From assembly GCA_964449375.1 (NCBI GenBank), contig CAYVAS010000015.1, forward strand, positions 1-47,741: DNA of 47,741 nt, written 5' to 3'. This document shows, piece by piece, positions 39,097 through 47,462 of the stretch. Position 1 is the first letter of the stretch, and each line of letters opens with the position of its first letter. The stretch is from JAFDWI01 sp964449375 (GTDB lineage Bacteria; Actinomycetota; Acidimicrobiia; Acidimicrobiales; Iamiaceae). The translations under genes were made by a program, and so were the position numbers. Below the pieces are notes generated by a model. That model did not search any database. It had not been told where the DNA came from and was given only the letters and a program-made list of their open reading frames with translations.

Positions 39097-40416
39097 ATGT
39101 CCGCCGCGCCCGAAGATCTCATGGAAGCCGTGCTCAACCTGTCGAAACGTCGGGGTTTCGTGTTTCCCTCCGCGGAGATCTACGGCGGGTTCCGCTCCAC
39201 CTACGACTACGGGCCGATCGGCGTGTTGCTGCTGCGCAACGTCAAGGACGCCTGGTGGCGTTCGATGGTGCAGCTTCGCCACGACGTGGTGGGCCTGGAC
39301 GCCGCGATCCTGACCTCACCCGAGATCTGGAAGGCCTCCGGGCACCTCGAGAACTTCACCGACCCGTTGGTGGACTGCCGCAACTGCAAGGAACGGTTCC
39401 GTCTCGACAAGCTCGAGGACCCTTCCGAGTGCCCCAACTGCGGCGCCCGGGACAGCTTCACCGAGCCGCGCCGGTTCAACCTGATGTTCAAGACCCATGC
39501 GGGGCCGGTCGAATCCGCGGCCACCGAGGCCTACCTGCGCCCCGAGACCGCCCAGGGCATGTTCACCAACTTCACCAACGTGTTGAACACCTCCCGCAAG
39601 AAGCCCCCCTTCGGGATCGCCCAGGTCGGCAAGTCGTTCCGCAACGAGATCACCCCGGGCAACTTCGTGTTCCGCACCCGGGAATTCGAACAGATGGAGA
39701 TGGAGTTCTTCGTGCCGCCCGCCGAGGCCGAGGAGTGGTACCGCTACTGGTGCGAAGAGCGGTTCCGGTGGTACGTGGACCTGGGCATCCCCGAAGACCA
39801 GCTCCGGCTGCGGGCCCATGAGCCCGACGAGCTGAGTCACTACTCGGCGGCCACGTCCGACGTGGAGTTCGCGTTTCCCTGGGGGTGGGACGAACTCGAA
39901 GGGATCGCCAACCGGGGCGACTACGACCTGACCGCGCACGCCGAGGCCTCAGGGGAGAAGCTCGACTACTTCGACCAGGCGACCGGCGAGCGCTACCGAC
40001 CCCACGTGATCGAACCCGCCGCCGGGGCGACCCGAACGATGATGGCGTTCCTCCTTTCGGCCTATGACACCGAGGAGGTCCGGGGCGACACGCGCACCGT
40101 GCTCCGGCTCCACCCTCGCCTGGCGCCCTACAAGGTGGCGGTGCTGCCCCTGTCCAAGAAACCGGAACTGTCCGGGGTGGCCACCGAGGTGCTGGAACTG
40201 GTGCAGCCGAAATGGATGTGCGACTACGACGAGACCCAGGCGATCGGTCGGCGCTACCGCCGCCAGGACGAACTGGGCACGCCGTTGTGCGTGACCGTCG
40301 ACTTCGACACGCTCGAGGACCGGGCGGTCACCGTGCGCGACCGCGACACCATGGCCCAGGACCGCGTATCGATCGCCGACCTGGTCGCCGAACTGGATCA
40401 GCGGCTGGGGCTCTGA
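39097..40416 (+). CDS. glyS: Glycyl-tRNA synthetase, homodimeric (alpha2) type
   Basis: A 439-residue class II synthetase of the single-chain type used by actinobacteria, not the alpha2beta2 type of most Gram-negatives. The N-terminus LSKRRGFVFPSAEIYGGFRSTYDYGPIG carries the family start and glycine-specific elements. A CxxC pair (CRNC and CPNC) in the insertion suits a zinc site. Motif 2 lies in SFRNEITPGNFVFRTREFEQMEMEFF and motif 3 in EPAAGATRTMMAFL. The anticodon-binding domain begins at LAPYKVAVLPLSKK. ATG 39097 is favoured over the open extension to 39016. It overlaps the convergent esterase gene by 19 nt. Confidence 0.96.
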   Translation: MSAAPEDLMEAVLNLSKRRGFVFPSAEIYGGFRSTYDYGPIGVLLLRNVKDAWWRSMVQLRHDVVGLDAAILTSPEIWKASGHLENFTDPLVDCRNCKERFRLDKLEDPSECPNCGARDSFTEPRRFNLMFKTHAGPVESAATEAYLRPETAQGMFTNFTNVLNTSRKKPPFGIAQVGKSFRNEITPGNFVFRTREFEQMEMEFFVPPAEAEEWYRYWCEERFRWYVDLGIPEDQLRLRAHEPDELSHYSAATSDVEFAFPWGWDELEGIANRGDYDLTAHAEASGEKLDYFDQATGERYRPHVIEPAAGATRTMMAFLLSAYDTEEVRGDTRTVLRLHPRLAPYKVAVLPLSKKPELSGVATEVLELVQPKWMCDYDETQAIGRRYRRQDELGTPLCVTVDFDTLEDRAVTVRDRDTMAQDRVSIADLVAELDQRLGL

Positions 40417-41369
40417 GGCCCGGCATCCGGCCGGTCGGGACGGTCCGGACCGACGACGTCGCGGAGCGCGCTGGCCGCACGACTGCGGGCGACCGCGCAC
40501 TCCGGCAGGAAGTCGAAGTCGAAGAAGCCGTGGATCTGGCCCTCGAAGTGGACCCGTTCCACCGGCACCCCGGCGGCCTCCAGGGCATCGGCGTACGCGA
40601 GCCCTTCGTCGCGCAGCGGGTCGAACTCGGCGGTCACGACCATCGCCGGCGGCAGCCGGGAATGATCCGAGGCCAGCAACGGCGAGACCCGCGGCGTGGA
40701 CGGATCACGGCCGCCCAGGTACTGCAGACGGAACCACGTCATGGTGTCGTCGGTCAGGAAGTACCCCTCGCCGTTTTCACGACGTGAGGGGTGTGCACCG
40801 GCCAGATCGACCGCCGGGTAGACCAGCAGCTGATACGCGATGCGGGGTCGGCCCGCGGCCCGGGCGAGCTGGCAGGCCACCGCGGCGAGGTTGCCGCCGG
40901 CGGAGTCGCCACCCACCGCCAGGCGGTCCGGGTCGATGCCCAGATCCTCCGCGTGGTCCACGACCCAACCCAGCGCGGTCACCACGTCGTCGACCGCCGC
41001 CGGGTAGGGGTGCTCGGGCGCCAGGTGGTAGTCGACGCTGACCACCACCACGCCGGCTTCGTTCGCCAGCACCCGGCACGTCGAGTCCGCGGTCTCCAGG
41101 TCGCCGATCACGAAGCCCCCGCCGTGGATCCACACCAGACAGCCCGGCGTGTCCTCGGTCTCCGACGGTTCGTACACCCGTACCCCGAAGGGTCCGTGGG
41201 GACCGTCGGTCACGTGCAGATTCCGCACCGCGGCGACCTCGGGGCCCGGCTGAACCGCAAGGCGGGCGTAGCTGGCGCGCGCGTCGTCCAGGGACATCTC
41301 CGACAGTGGCGGCAGCCCTGCGCTCTCGATGAGGTCGAGCAGATCCTGGACTTCCTTGGTGGGTGCCAT
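40398..41369 (-). CDS. Alpha/beta hydrolase, hormone-sensitive-lipase-type esterase
   Basis: A 323-residue serine esterase. The oxyanion-hole motif HGGG is at 82-85 and the nucleophile is Ser156 in GDSAGG. The catalytic Asp is Asp250 in EFDPLRDEG and the His is His280 in GQIHGF, so the triad is complete. The acceptor group is probably a short or medium acyl ester; drug-degrading members also exist in this family. ATG 41369 is supported by the strong AAGGAAGGG just upstream. It overlaps the end of glyS tail to tail and is divergent from ppdK. No signal peptide, so cytoplasmic. Confidence 0.92.
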   Translation of the reverse strand: MAPTKEVQDLLDLIESAGLPPLSEMSLDDARASYARLAVQPGPEVAAVRNLHVTDGPHGPFGVRVYEPSETEDTPGCLVWIHGGGFVIGDLETADSTCRVLANEAGVVVVSVDYHLAPEHPYPAAVDDVVTALGWVVDHAEDLGIDPDRLAVGGDSAGGNLAAVACQLARAAGRPRIAYQLLVYPAVDLAGAHPSRRENGEGYFLTDDTMTWFRLQYLGGRDPSTPRVSPLLASDHSRLPPAMVVTAEFDPLRDEGLAYADALEAAGVPVERVHFEGQIHGFFDFDFLPECAVARSRAASALRDVVGPDRPDRPDAGPQSPSR

Positions 41370-41470
41370 CGGCCCTTCCTTCTGGTCGCGGTGTTCCCCC
41401 CGAGTATCGCGGCCTCGGCGGGCCCGTGGCACCGGGGAGGAGCGAGCACAGTCGCCGTGACCGTTCCCAC

Positions 41471-41476
41471 TACGCT
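41471..41476 (+). promoter_or_regulatory. Putative ppdK -10 element
   Basis: TACGCT, about 140 nt before GTG 41616. It implies a leader of roughly 130 nt, the longest predicted in this window. Confidence 0.35.
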
Positions 41477-41496
41477 CGACCGCGCACAGTTGTCGT

Positions 41497-41550
41497 GCCC
41501 CGGGCGAGGCTCCAGCGATCCTGGCCCCTCGCTCCGGGGCAACGTTGCCC
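41497..41550 (+). promoter_or_regulatory. Structured ppdK leader with mutually exclusive hairpins
   Basis: Arm 41497-41509 pairs with 41527-41540 in 13 base pairs interrupted only by one bulged T (41533). The loop contains an extra CCAG/CTGG stem (41512-41515 with 41521-41524). The 3' side of this hairpin is also the first half of a 14-base perfect palindrome, GGGCAACGTTGCCC (41537-41550). The two structures cannot form together. This resembles a leader switch or attenuator, but I recognise no known riboswitch class and see no T-tract. Function is inferred only. Confidence 0.45.
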
Positions 41551-41615
41551 GTCGTCACCGGCGACCCCGGTCCCGGCGGTCCGATCAGTCCCCCGACACC
41601 CCTGAGGAGAGATCC

Positions 41616-44246
41616 GTGCCCTACGTCTACGCCTTCGGCCACAAACATCGCCGACCGCCCATGCAGCTCAAGAACCTGCTGGGGGGCAAGGGTGCGAATC
41701 TGGCGGAGATGACCTCGGTGCTGGAGCTGCCCGTGCCCGCCGGGTTCACGATCACCACCGACGCCTGCCGGGCGTACCTCAGCGGTGGCTGGCCCGAGGG
41801 GCTGGACGCCGAGATCGACCGGCACGTGAAGCGCCTGGAGAAGGCGATGGGTCGGCGCATCGGCGACCCGGACGATCCACAGCTCGTGAGCGTACGGTCC
41901 GGTGCGGCCTCGTCGATGCCCGGGATGATGGACACGGTGCTGAACCTGGGGCTCAACGACACTTCGGTGGAGGGCCTGGCCCGCACCACCGGCCAGGAGC
42001 GCTTCGCCTACGACTCGTACCGGCGTTTCATCGCCATGTATGGCCGGATCGTGCTCGGCATCGACGGCGAAGCCTTCGACGCCCCGCTCGACAAGGCCCG
42101 GGCATCCGCCGGCCTGGCCACCGATGCGGAGCTCACCGCGGACCAGCTCCGCAAGCTGTGCAACGCCTACAAGGCCCTGGTGAAGCGCCGGACCAAGGCC
42201 GAGTTCCCCCAGGACCCCCGCGAGCAGCTCCGCGGCGCGATCGAGGCGGTGTTCGCCTCGTGGAACACCCCGCGGGCCGTGGCGTACCGCACCCGCGAGA
42301 AGATCGACCACGACCTGGGCACCGCGGTCAACGTCCAGGCCATGGTCTTCGGCAACCGCGACGACAACTCGGGCACCGGGGTGGGCTTCACCCGCGACGC
42401 CGCCACCGGTGAGAACCGTCCCTACGGCGACTTTCTGGTGAACGCCCAGGGTGAGGACGTCGTCGCCGGGATCCGCAACACCTCCGACCTCGACGAGCTC
42501 GCCAAGACGTTTCCCGAGATCCACCGCGAACTGCTGGAGATCTTCGACCGGCTCGAGCGGCACTACCGCGACATGTGCGACACCGAGTTCACGATCGAGC
42601 AGGGCAAGCTTTGGATGCTGCAGACCCGGGTGGGCAAGCGCACCGGACGGGCCGCGCTCAAGATGGCCGTGGACATGACCCGCGACAAACGGATCGGACT
42701 CAGCCGCGCGGAGGCGGTGCAGCGCATCACCGCGGACCACCTCGACCAGGTGCTCCACCCCCAGTTCGGCAACGGCAACGGCACCGTGGAGGTGCTCACC
42801 AAGGGTCTGGCCGCGTCGCCGGGCGCCGCGGTGGGACGGGCGTACTTCGACTCGGACAAGGCAGTGGCCGCCACCGAGCGGGGCGAGAAGGTGATCCTGG
42901 TCCGAAACGAGACCTCACCCGACGACATCCACGGCATGCAGGTCTCCCAGGGCATCCTCACCGCCCGGGGTGGGCTGGTGTCCCACGCGGCCGTTGTGGC
43001 CCGGGGCTGGGGGATCCCCGCGGTGGTCGGCGCCGAATCGGTCAACATCGCGAACGGCGGAGCGACCGTGGGGGAGGTCCGCATCGCCGAAGGAGACGTG
43101 CTGTCGATCAACGGCACCACCGGAGAGGTCGTGGTGGGCGAGGTCGAACTGGTCGCCGCCAAGCCCCCGGCCGAATTCGACACGATCCTCAAATGGGCCG
43201 ACACGATCCGCCGCGGCAAGTTGGCGGTCCGGGCCAACGCCGACAACGGCGACGATGCGGCCGTGGCGCGCTCGTATGGCGCGCAGGGCATCGGGTTGTG
43301 CCGCACCGAGCACATGTTCCTGGCCGAGGACCGCCTGCCGGTGGTCCGTCGACTGATCCTGTCGGACACCCCGGCCGCGGAGACCAAGGCGCTGGAGAAG
43401 CTGCACGAGGTCCAGAAGCAGGACTTCCTGGAGATTCTCGAGGCGATGGACGGCCTGCCCGTCACGGTCCGCCTGCTGGACCCGCCCCTGCACGAGTTCC
43501 TGCCCGACCTGAAGGCGCTGGAGATCGCCGAGGCCCGGGGCAAGCTGTCGAAGAAGGATGCCAAGCTGCTCGAGGCGGCCCGGCACTGGCACGAGTTCAA
43601 CCCGATGCTGGGCACCCGCGGGGTGCGCCTGGGGGTGCTCAAGCCGGGGCTGTACCAGATGCAGGTGCGGGCCCTGGTGGAGGCCGCGTTGGAGCGCCTG
43701 GACGCGGGTGGCAAACCCATCGTCGAGGTGATGATCCCCCTCACGGTGACCCGCGCCGAACTCGCCGAGGCCCGGAGCTGGGTGGCCGACACCATCGCCG
43801 AGGCCACCAGGGGCCGCCGCCGGAAGCCCAAGATCCTGATCGGCACGATGGTCGAGACGCCCCGGGCGGCGCTGTGCGCCGACGAGATCGCCGCCGAGGC
43901 GGACTTCTTCAGCTTCGGCACCAACGACCTGACCCAGATGACCTTCGGGTTCTCCCGCGACGACATCGAAGGTCGTCTGATGAAGACGTACCTGGAGAAG
44001 GGACTGCTGCGACGCAACCCCTTCGAGACCGTCGACCCCGACGGCGTGGGCGAACTGGTCCGTCTCGGCGCGGCGCGGGGGCGCAAGACCTCCGAGAAGC
44101 TCAAGCTGGGCGTGTGCGGTGAGCACGGCGGGGACCCCGAGTCCATCCGGATCTTCCACGACGCGGGGCTCGACTACGTGTCGTGTTCGCCCTACCGGGT
44201 TCCCATCGCCCGGCTGGCGGCCGCGCAGGCGGTACTGGGCGGATGA
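41616..44246 (+). CDS. ppdK: Pyruvate, phosphate dikinase
   Basis: An 876-residue enzyme interconverting pyruvate, ATP and phosphate with PEP, AMP and PPi, bridging glycolysis and gluconeogenesis. The N-terminal ATP-grasp part has LLGGKGANLAEM and VRSGAASSMPGMMDTVLNLG. The swivelling phospho-His domain reads GGLVSHAAVVARG with catalytic His457. The C-terminal TIM barrel has GLCRTEHMFL and the active-site Cys834 in VCGEHGGDP. Most PPDKs have Thr two residues before the His, the target of PDRP; here it is Val455. GTG 41616 is backed by GAGGAGA upstream; the open frame far upstream is spurious. It lies between glyS and dnaG, where Firmicutes have the PDRP gene. Confidence 0.96.
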   Translation: MPYVYAFGHKHRRPPMQLKNLLGGKGANLAEMTSVLELPVPAGFTITTDACRAYLSGGWPEGLDAEIDRHVKRLEKAMGRRIGDPDDPQLVSVRSGAASSMPGMMDTVLNLGLNDTSVEGLARTTGQERFAYDSYRRFIAMYGRIVLGIDGEAFDAPLDKARASAGLATDAELTADQLRKLCNAYKALVKRRTKAEFPQDPREQLRGAIEAVFASWNTPRAVAYRTREKIDHDLGTAVNVQAMVFGNRDDNSGTGVGFTRDAATGENRPYGDFLVNAQGEDVVAGIRNTSDLDELAKTFPEIHRELLEIFDRLERHYRDMCDTEFTIEQGKLWMLQTRVGKRTGRAALKMAVDMTRDKRIGLSRAEAVQRITADHLDQVLHPQFGNGNGTVEVLTKGLAASPGAAVGRAYFDSDKAVAATERGEKVILVRNETSPDDIHGMQVSQGILTARGGLVSHAAVVARGWGIPAVVGAESVNIANGGATVGEVRIAEGDVLSINGTTGEVVVGEVELVAAKPPAEFDTILKWADTIRRGKLAVRANADNGDDAAVARSYGAQGIGLCRTEHMFLAEDRLPVVRRLILSDTPAAETKALEKLHEVQKQDFLEILEAMDGLPVTVRLLDPPLHEFLPDLKALEIAEARGKLSKKDAKLLEAARHWHEFNPMLGTRGVRLGVLKPGLYQMQVRALVEAALERLDAGGKPIVEVMIPLTVTRAELAEARSWVADTIAEATRGRRRKPKILIGTMVETPRAALCADEIAAEADFFSFGTNDLTQMTFGFSRDDIEGRLMKTYLEKGLLRRNPFETVDPDGVGELVRLGAARGRKTSEKLKLGVCGEHGGDPESIRIFHDAGLDYVSCSPYRVPIARLAAAQAVLGG

Positions 44247-44267
44247 CCCGGTCGCCACGCGAACTGG

Positions 44268-44273
44268 CATGAT
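44268..44273 (+). promoter_or_regulatory. Possible leaderless-type -10 of dnaG
   Basis: CATGAT, 7 nt before GTG 44281. A2 and T6 are kept but T1 is C; the preceding TGG may act as an extended -10. Confidence 0.35.
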
Positions 44274-44280
44274 CTGACGC

Positions 44281-45981
44281 GTGGGGATCGTCACCGAGGA
44301 CATCGCCAGGGTCCGCGAGGCCACCGACCTGGTGGCCCTGGTGAGCCGGCACCTCGCGCTCAAACGGGTGGGCAGTTCCTGGATGGGGCTGTGCCCGTTC
44401 CACGGCGAGAAGACCCCGAGTTTCTCGGTGTCGGCCGAAAAGGGGTTCTTCCACTGCTTCGGGTGCGCCAAGAGCGGCGACGCGATCACCTTCGTGATGG
44501 AGATCGAACACCTGGACTTCGCCGCCGCGGTCGAACAGCTCGCCGCGGCGGCGGGCATCACGCTTCGCTACGACGAACGCGCCCAGAGCGAAGGACGCCG
44601 GGAACGGACCCGCCTGGTCGCGGCGATGGCCGACGCCGTGGAGTTCTACCACCAGCGGCTGCTCACCGCACCCGACGCCGGGCCGGCGCGGTCGTACCTG
44701 CGCAACCGGGGCCTCGACGGTGACACGGTCCGGCGGTACAAGATCGGTTGGGCGCCCGACGGATGGGACGTGCTCGCCAAGGCGCTGCGCACCCATGGCG
44801 ACGCGCTGGCCCGGGCGGGGCTGGTGTTCGTCAACCGGGGCGGACGCACCCAGGACTTCTTCCGCGGTCGGGTGCTGTTCCCGATCTTCGACGCCCAGGG
44901 CGACCCGGTCTCCTTCGGCGGTCGAGTGCTGCCAGGCACCGAGGGTCCCAAGTACCGCAACACCGCCGAGACCCCGCTGTACCACAAGTCGCGGGTGCTC
45001 TACGGGCTGAACTGGGCCAAGGCCTCGATCGTGGCCGCCGACCAGGTGATCGTGTGCGAGGGCTACACCGACGTGATCGGTTTTGCCGGCATCGGCCTGG
45101 AACAGGCGGTGGCGACCTGTGGCACCGCGCTGACCGGCGACCACATCGCGGTGCTCCGCAAGTTCGCCCGGCGGCTGGTGCTGGCCTTCGACCCCGACGA
45201 CGCCGGCAAGGCGGCCGCCGACCGGGTCTACGCCTGGGAGAAGACCCACGACATCGACGTGTCGGTGGTGGAGCTTCCCGCGGGTGCCGATCCCGCCGAG
45301 ATGGCCCGCACCGACCCGGACGCGCTGCGCAGGGCCGTGGACACGGCCCGGCCGTTCCTGTCGTACCGGGTCGAGCGGGTCCTCGCCGACGGGGACCTGT
45401 CCAGCGCCGAGGGCCGGGCCCGGGTCGCCGAGGCCGCGCTCGCGGTGATCGCCGAACACCCCAACGAGCTGGTCCGCGACCCCTATGTGATGCAGGTCGC
45501 GGACCGTTGCCGGCTCGACCCGGACCGGCTCCGGGCCCGACTCGCGCAGGGCGGTTTCGTGCCCGTGGCGGCCCGTGGCACCAGGCCGGCCCGGTCCGGT
45601 GCGCACCGCGCCGAGACCCAGAGCGGGCCTGATCCCTTCGACGGTGACCCCGACCTGGTGGGCAGCCGACCCGCCCGGCCCGGCGAGCGCGCCTCGGCAC
45701 GGTCCGGGTCGGCCCCGCGGACCAGCAGCGTGGAAACCGAGGCGTTGCGTCTGGCGGTGCACCGCGGACCGGAGATGACCGAGCTCATCGACGCGTCGCT
45801 GTTCACCGACGCGGTGCATCGCGACGTGTTCGGCGCGATCGACCGCGCGGACGGCGACGCCCACGCCGCGGCGGCCGCGCTCGACCCCGACGGCGCCGCG
45901 CTGCTGGCCGCGGTGGCCGTGGACCCGGGTGACGCCGAACCTCTGGACGTGGCCGCCCGCCTGGTGGGCGAGGCGGGCCGC
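44281..45981 (+). other. DnaG primase core domains (zinc, RNA polymerase, helper region)
   Basis: Sub-region of dnaG up to the start of the final helical helicase-interaction segment. The zinc ribbon is C38-x2-H41-x17-C59-x2-C62. The catalytic Toprim region has CEGYTDVIGF and FDPDDAGKAAADR. The linker after the core (about 420-480) is Ala/Arg/Pro-rich and low complexity. Confidence 0.6.
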
Positions 45982-46161
45982 CGCACCCTCACCGGGTTCG
46001 AACGGCGAGCCCGCCAGGCCACCGATCCTCTGGAATTCGCTCCTGCGGTCACCTGGCTGAAACTGCAACTGGAGCGCCTGGTGGCGGACCCCGAGTCCGT
46101 CCTGGTCGAAAGCACCGAGTTGGTACGCTGGTTGAGTGACCAGGATCCAGATCGGGCGTGA
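44281..46161 (+). CDS. dnaG: DNA primase
   Basis: A 626-residue primase synthesising RNA primers at the fork. The N-terminal CHC2 zinc ribbon has Cys38, His41, Cys59 and Cys62 in normal spacing. The RNA-polymerase core includes YKIGWAPDGWD and FGGRVLPGTEGPKYRNTAETPLYHKS. The Toprim acidic motifs are EGYTDV and DPDDAG, where the second departs from the usual DGDxAG but keeps both metal-binding Asp. The C-terminal DnaB-interaction domain is helical and degenerate, as is usual. GTG 44281 matches the family N-terminus (GIVTEDIARVREATDLVALV), and CATGAT lies 7 nt upstream. Followed by rpoD after 120 nt, the classical macromolecular-synthesis pairing. Confidence 0.97.
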   Translation: MGIVTEDIARVREATDLVALVSRHLALKRVGSSWMGLCPFHGEKTPSFSVSAEKGFFHCFGCAKSGDAITFVMEIEHLDFAAAVEQLAAAAGITLRYDERAQSEGRRERTRLVAAMADAVEFYHQRLLTAPDAGPARSYLRNRGLDGDTVRRYKIGWAPDGWDVLAKALRTHGDALARAGLVFVNRGGRTQDFFRGRVLFPIFDAQGDPVSFGGRVLPGTEGPKYRNTAETPLYHKSRVLYGLNWAKASIVAADQVIVCEGYTDVIGFAGIGLEQAVATCGTALTGDHIAVLRKFARRLVLAFDPDDAGKAAADRVYAWEKTHDIDVSVVELPAGADPAEMARTDPDALRRAVDTARPFLSYRVERVLADGDLSSAEGRARVAEAALAVIAEHPNELVRDPYVMQVADRCRLDPDRLRARLAQGGFVPVAARGTRPARSGAHRAETQSGPDPFDGDPDLVGSRPARPGERASARSGSAPRTSSVETEALRLAVHRGPEMTELIDASLFTDAVHRDVFGAIDRADGDAHAAAAALDPDGAALLAAVAVDPGDAEPLDVAARLVGEAGRRTLTGFERRARQATDPLEFAPAVTWLKLQLERLVADPESVLVESTELVRWLSDQDPDRA

Positions 46162-46281
46162 CCGTTCGGATTCCGCACCCACGCCTCCGACCGTTCCGCT
46201 GCTCTGCCCGCTGATGGTCGCGCGTGCGCCCGGACCCGGTCCCCGGTATCGCCCCGCAGTGAAAGGCTGACGAGGGCGACG

Positions 46282-47346
46282 GTGTCTGCGAGTTCCGAAT
46301 CCGACGTTCCCCCCCAGATCCCCGTCGACGGCGATGGGGATCCCACCGACGAGGTGGCCGCGCGGCGACGGCGACGGCATCCCGCTTCGACGAGCTCCTC
46401 GAGCGGGTCGGGGAGCACCGATTCGGTGCGCGCCTACCTCGCCGAGATCGGCCGGGTGCCGCTGCTGAGTCCGGCCGAGGAGGTGGCGGTGGCCAAACGA
46501 ATCGTGACGGGCACCGAAGCCGCCGAGCAGCTCGCCGACGCCGAGGCCTCGGGCACCCTCGAGGACTGGGAACCGGCCCGGCGTCGCCGCCTTGAGCGCC
46601 AGGCCCGGGACGGGGAACAGGCCAAGGACGAGCTGATCCAGGCCAACCTACGTCTGGTCGTGTCGATCGCCAAGCGGTACACCAATCGGGGCATGCCGCT
46701 GTTGGATCTGGTCCAAGAAGGCAACTTCGGGCTGATGCGGGCGGTGGAGAAGTTCGACCACACCAAGGGCTTCAAGTTCTCGACCTATGCCACCTGGTGG
46801 ATTCGCCAGGCCGTGACCCGGGCGATCGCGGACCAGTCACGGACGATCCGGATCCCGGTGCACATGATGGAATCGGTGACCCGGGTGACCCGTGCCCAGC
46901 GCCAGATGACCGGCGAACTCAAGCGGGATCCCACCTCCGAGGAACTGGCCCGTCGGGTGGGCATGACCCCCGAAAAGGTGCGAGACATCCTGCGGATGGC
47001 CCAGGACCCGCTGTCGCTGGACTCCACGGTTGGCGACGGCAACGACGCGCTGCTGTCGGACTTCATCGAGGACCTGGGCGCGAAGGCCCCCGAGGAGGAG
47101 GCCGCCCGCCAGATGCTCAACCGCGCCGTCGAAGAGGCCCTCGGGCAGCTCAGCGAGCGTGAACAGCAGGTGGTGCGCATGCGCTTCGGGCTGGACACCG
47201 ACGGCCGGCCACTGACCCTGGAGGAGGTCGGTCGCCACTTCGGGGTGACCCGGGAACGGATCCGCCAGATCGAGGCCAAGACCCTGGCGAAGCTGCGTCA
47301 ACCCCAGCGTCGCGCCCTGCTGCGCGACTATCTCGACGACGCCTGA
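46282..47346 (+). CDS. rpoD: RNA polymerase principal sigma factor (sigma-70, group 1)
   Basis: A 354-residue housekeeping sigma factor. The N-terminus is a short acidic, then Arg- and Ser-rich region instead of the long region 1.1 of other actinobacterial sigma factors. Region 1.2 is DSVRAYLAEIGRVPLLSPAEEV. Region 2 has ELIQANLRLVVSIAKRY, GNFGLMRAVEKFD and the -10-recognising YATWWIRQAVTRAI. Region 3 has RIPVHMMESV, and region 4.2 has EVGRHFGVTRERIRQIEAKTL. Its ligand for the TAnnnT elements seen across the window is presumably region 2.4. The start is GTG 46282 with GAAAGG 14-19 nt upstream. The 120-base gap before it contains no clear -35/-10 pair. Confidence 0.97.
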   Translation: MSASSESDVPPQIPVDGDGDPTDEVAARRRRRHPASTSSSSGSGSTDSVRAYLAEIGRVPLLSPAEEVAVAKRIVTGTEAAEQLADAEASGTLEDWEPARRRRLERQARDGEQAKDELIQANLRLVVSIAKRYTNRGMPLLDLVQEGNFGLMRAVEKFDHTKGFKFSTYATWWIRQAVTRAIADQSRTIRIPVHMMESVTRVTRAQRQMTGELKRDPTSEELARRVGMTPEKVRDILRMAQDPLSLDSTVGDGNDALLSDFIEDLGAKAPEEEAARQMLNRAVEEALGQLSEREQQVVRMRFGLDTDGRPLTLEEVGRHFGVTRERIRQIEAKTLAKLRQPQRRALLRDYLDDA

Positions 47347-47417
47347 CCCCGGTCCCGTTTGCCTCGACGCGGTCTTTGCACGGTTTTCCCGCCTCTGACC
47401 GGGTCCGGGGTGCAAAG
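47346..47417. repeat. Two interlocking inverted repeats after rpoD
   Basis: The first pair is 47346-47356 (ACCCCGGTCCC) with 47401-47411, complementary at 10 of 11 positions. It begins two bases after the TGA of rpoD opens. The second pair is 47374-47381 (CTTTGCAC) with 47410-47417, a perfect 8-bp match. They share bases 47410-47411 and so compete. The element may end rpoD transcription or be a regulatory fold before the tRNA promoter. Confidence 0.4.
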
Positions 47418-47462
47418 TCGGGTTCGGAACGGGGGAAATGTCACCGGTGCAGGATGGGCCAC

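Noticed and set aside
40791..41615. Open frame running about 275 codons upstream of ppdK
   Set aside because: The PPDK family starts at GTG 41616 with GAGGAGA before it, and the extension is antisense to the esterase with no recognisable domain.
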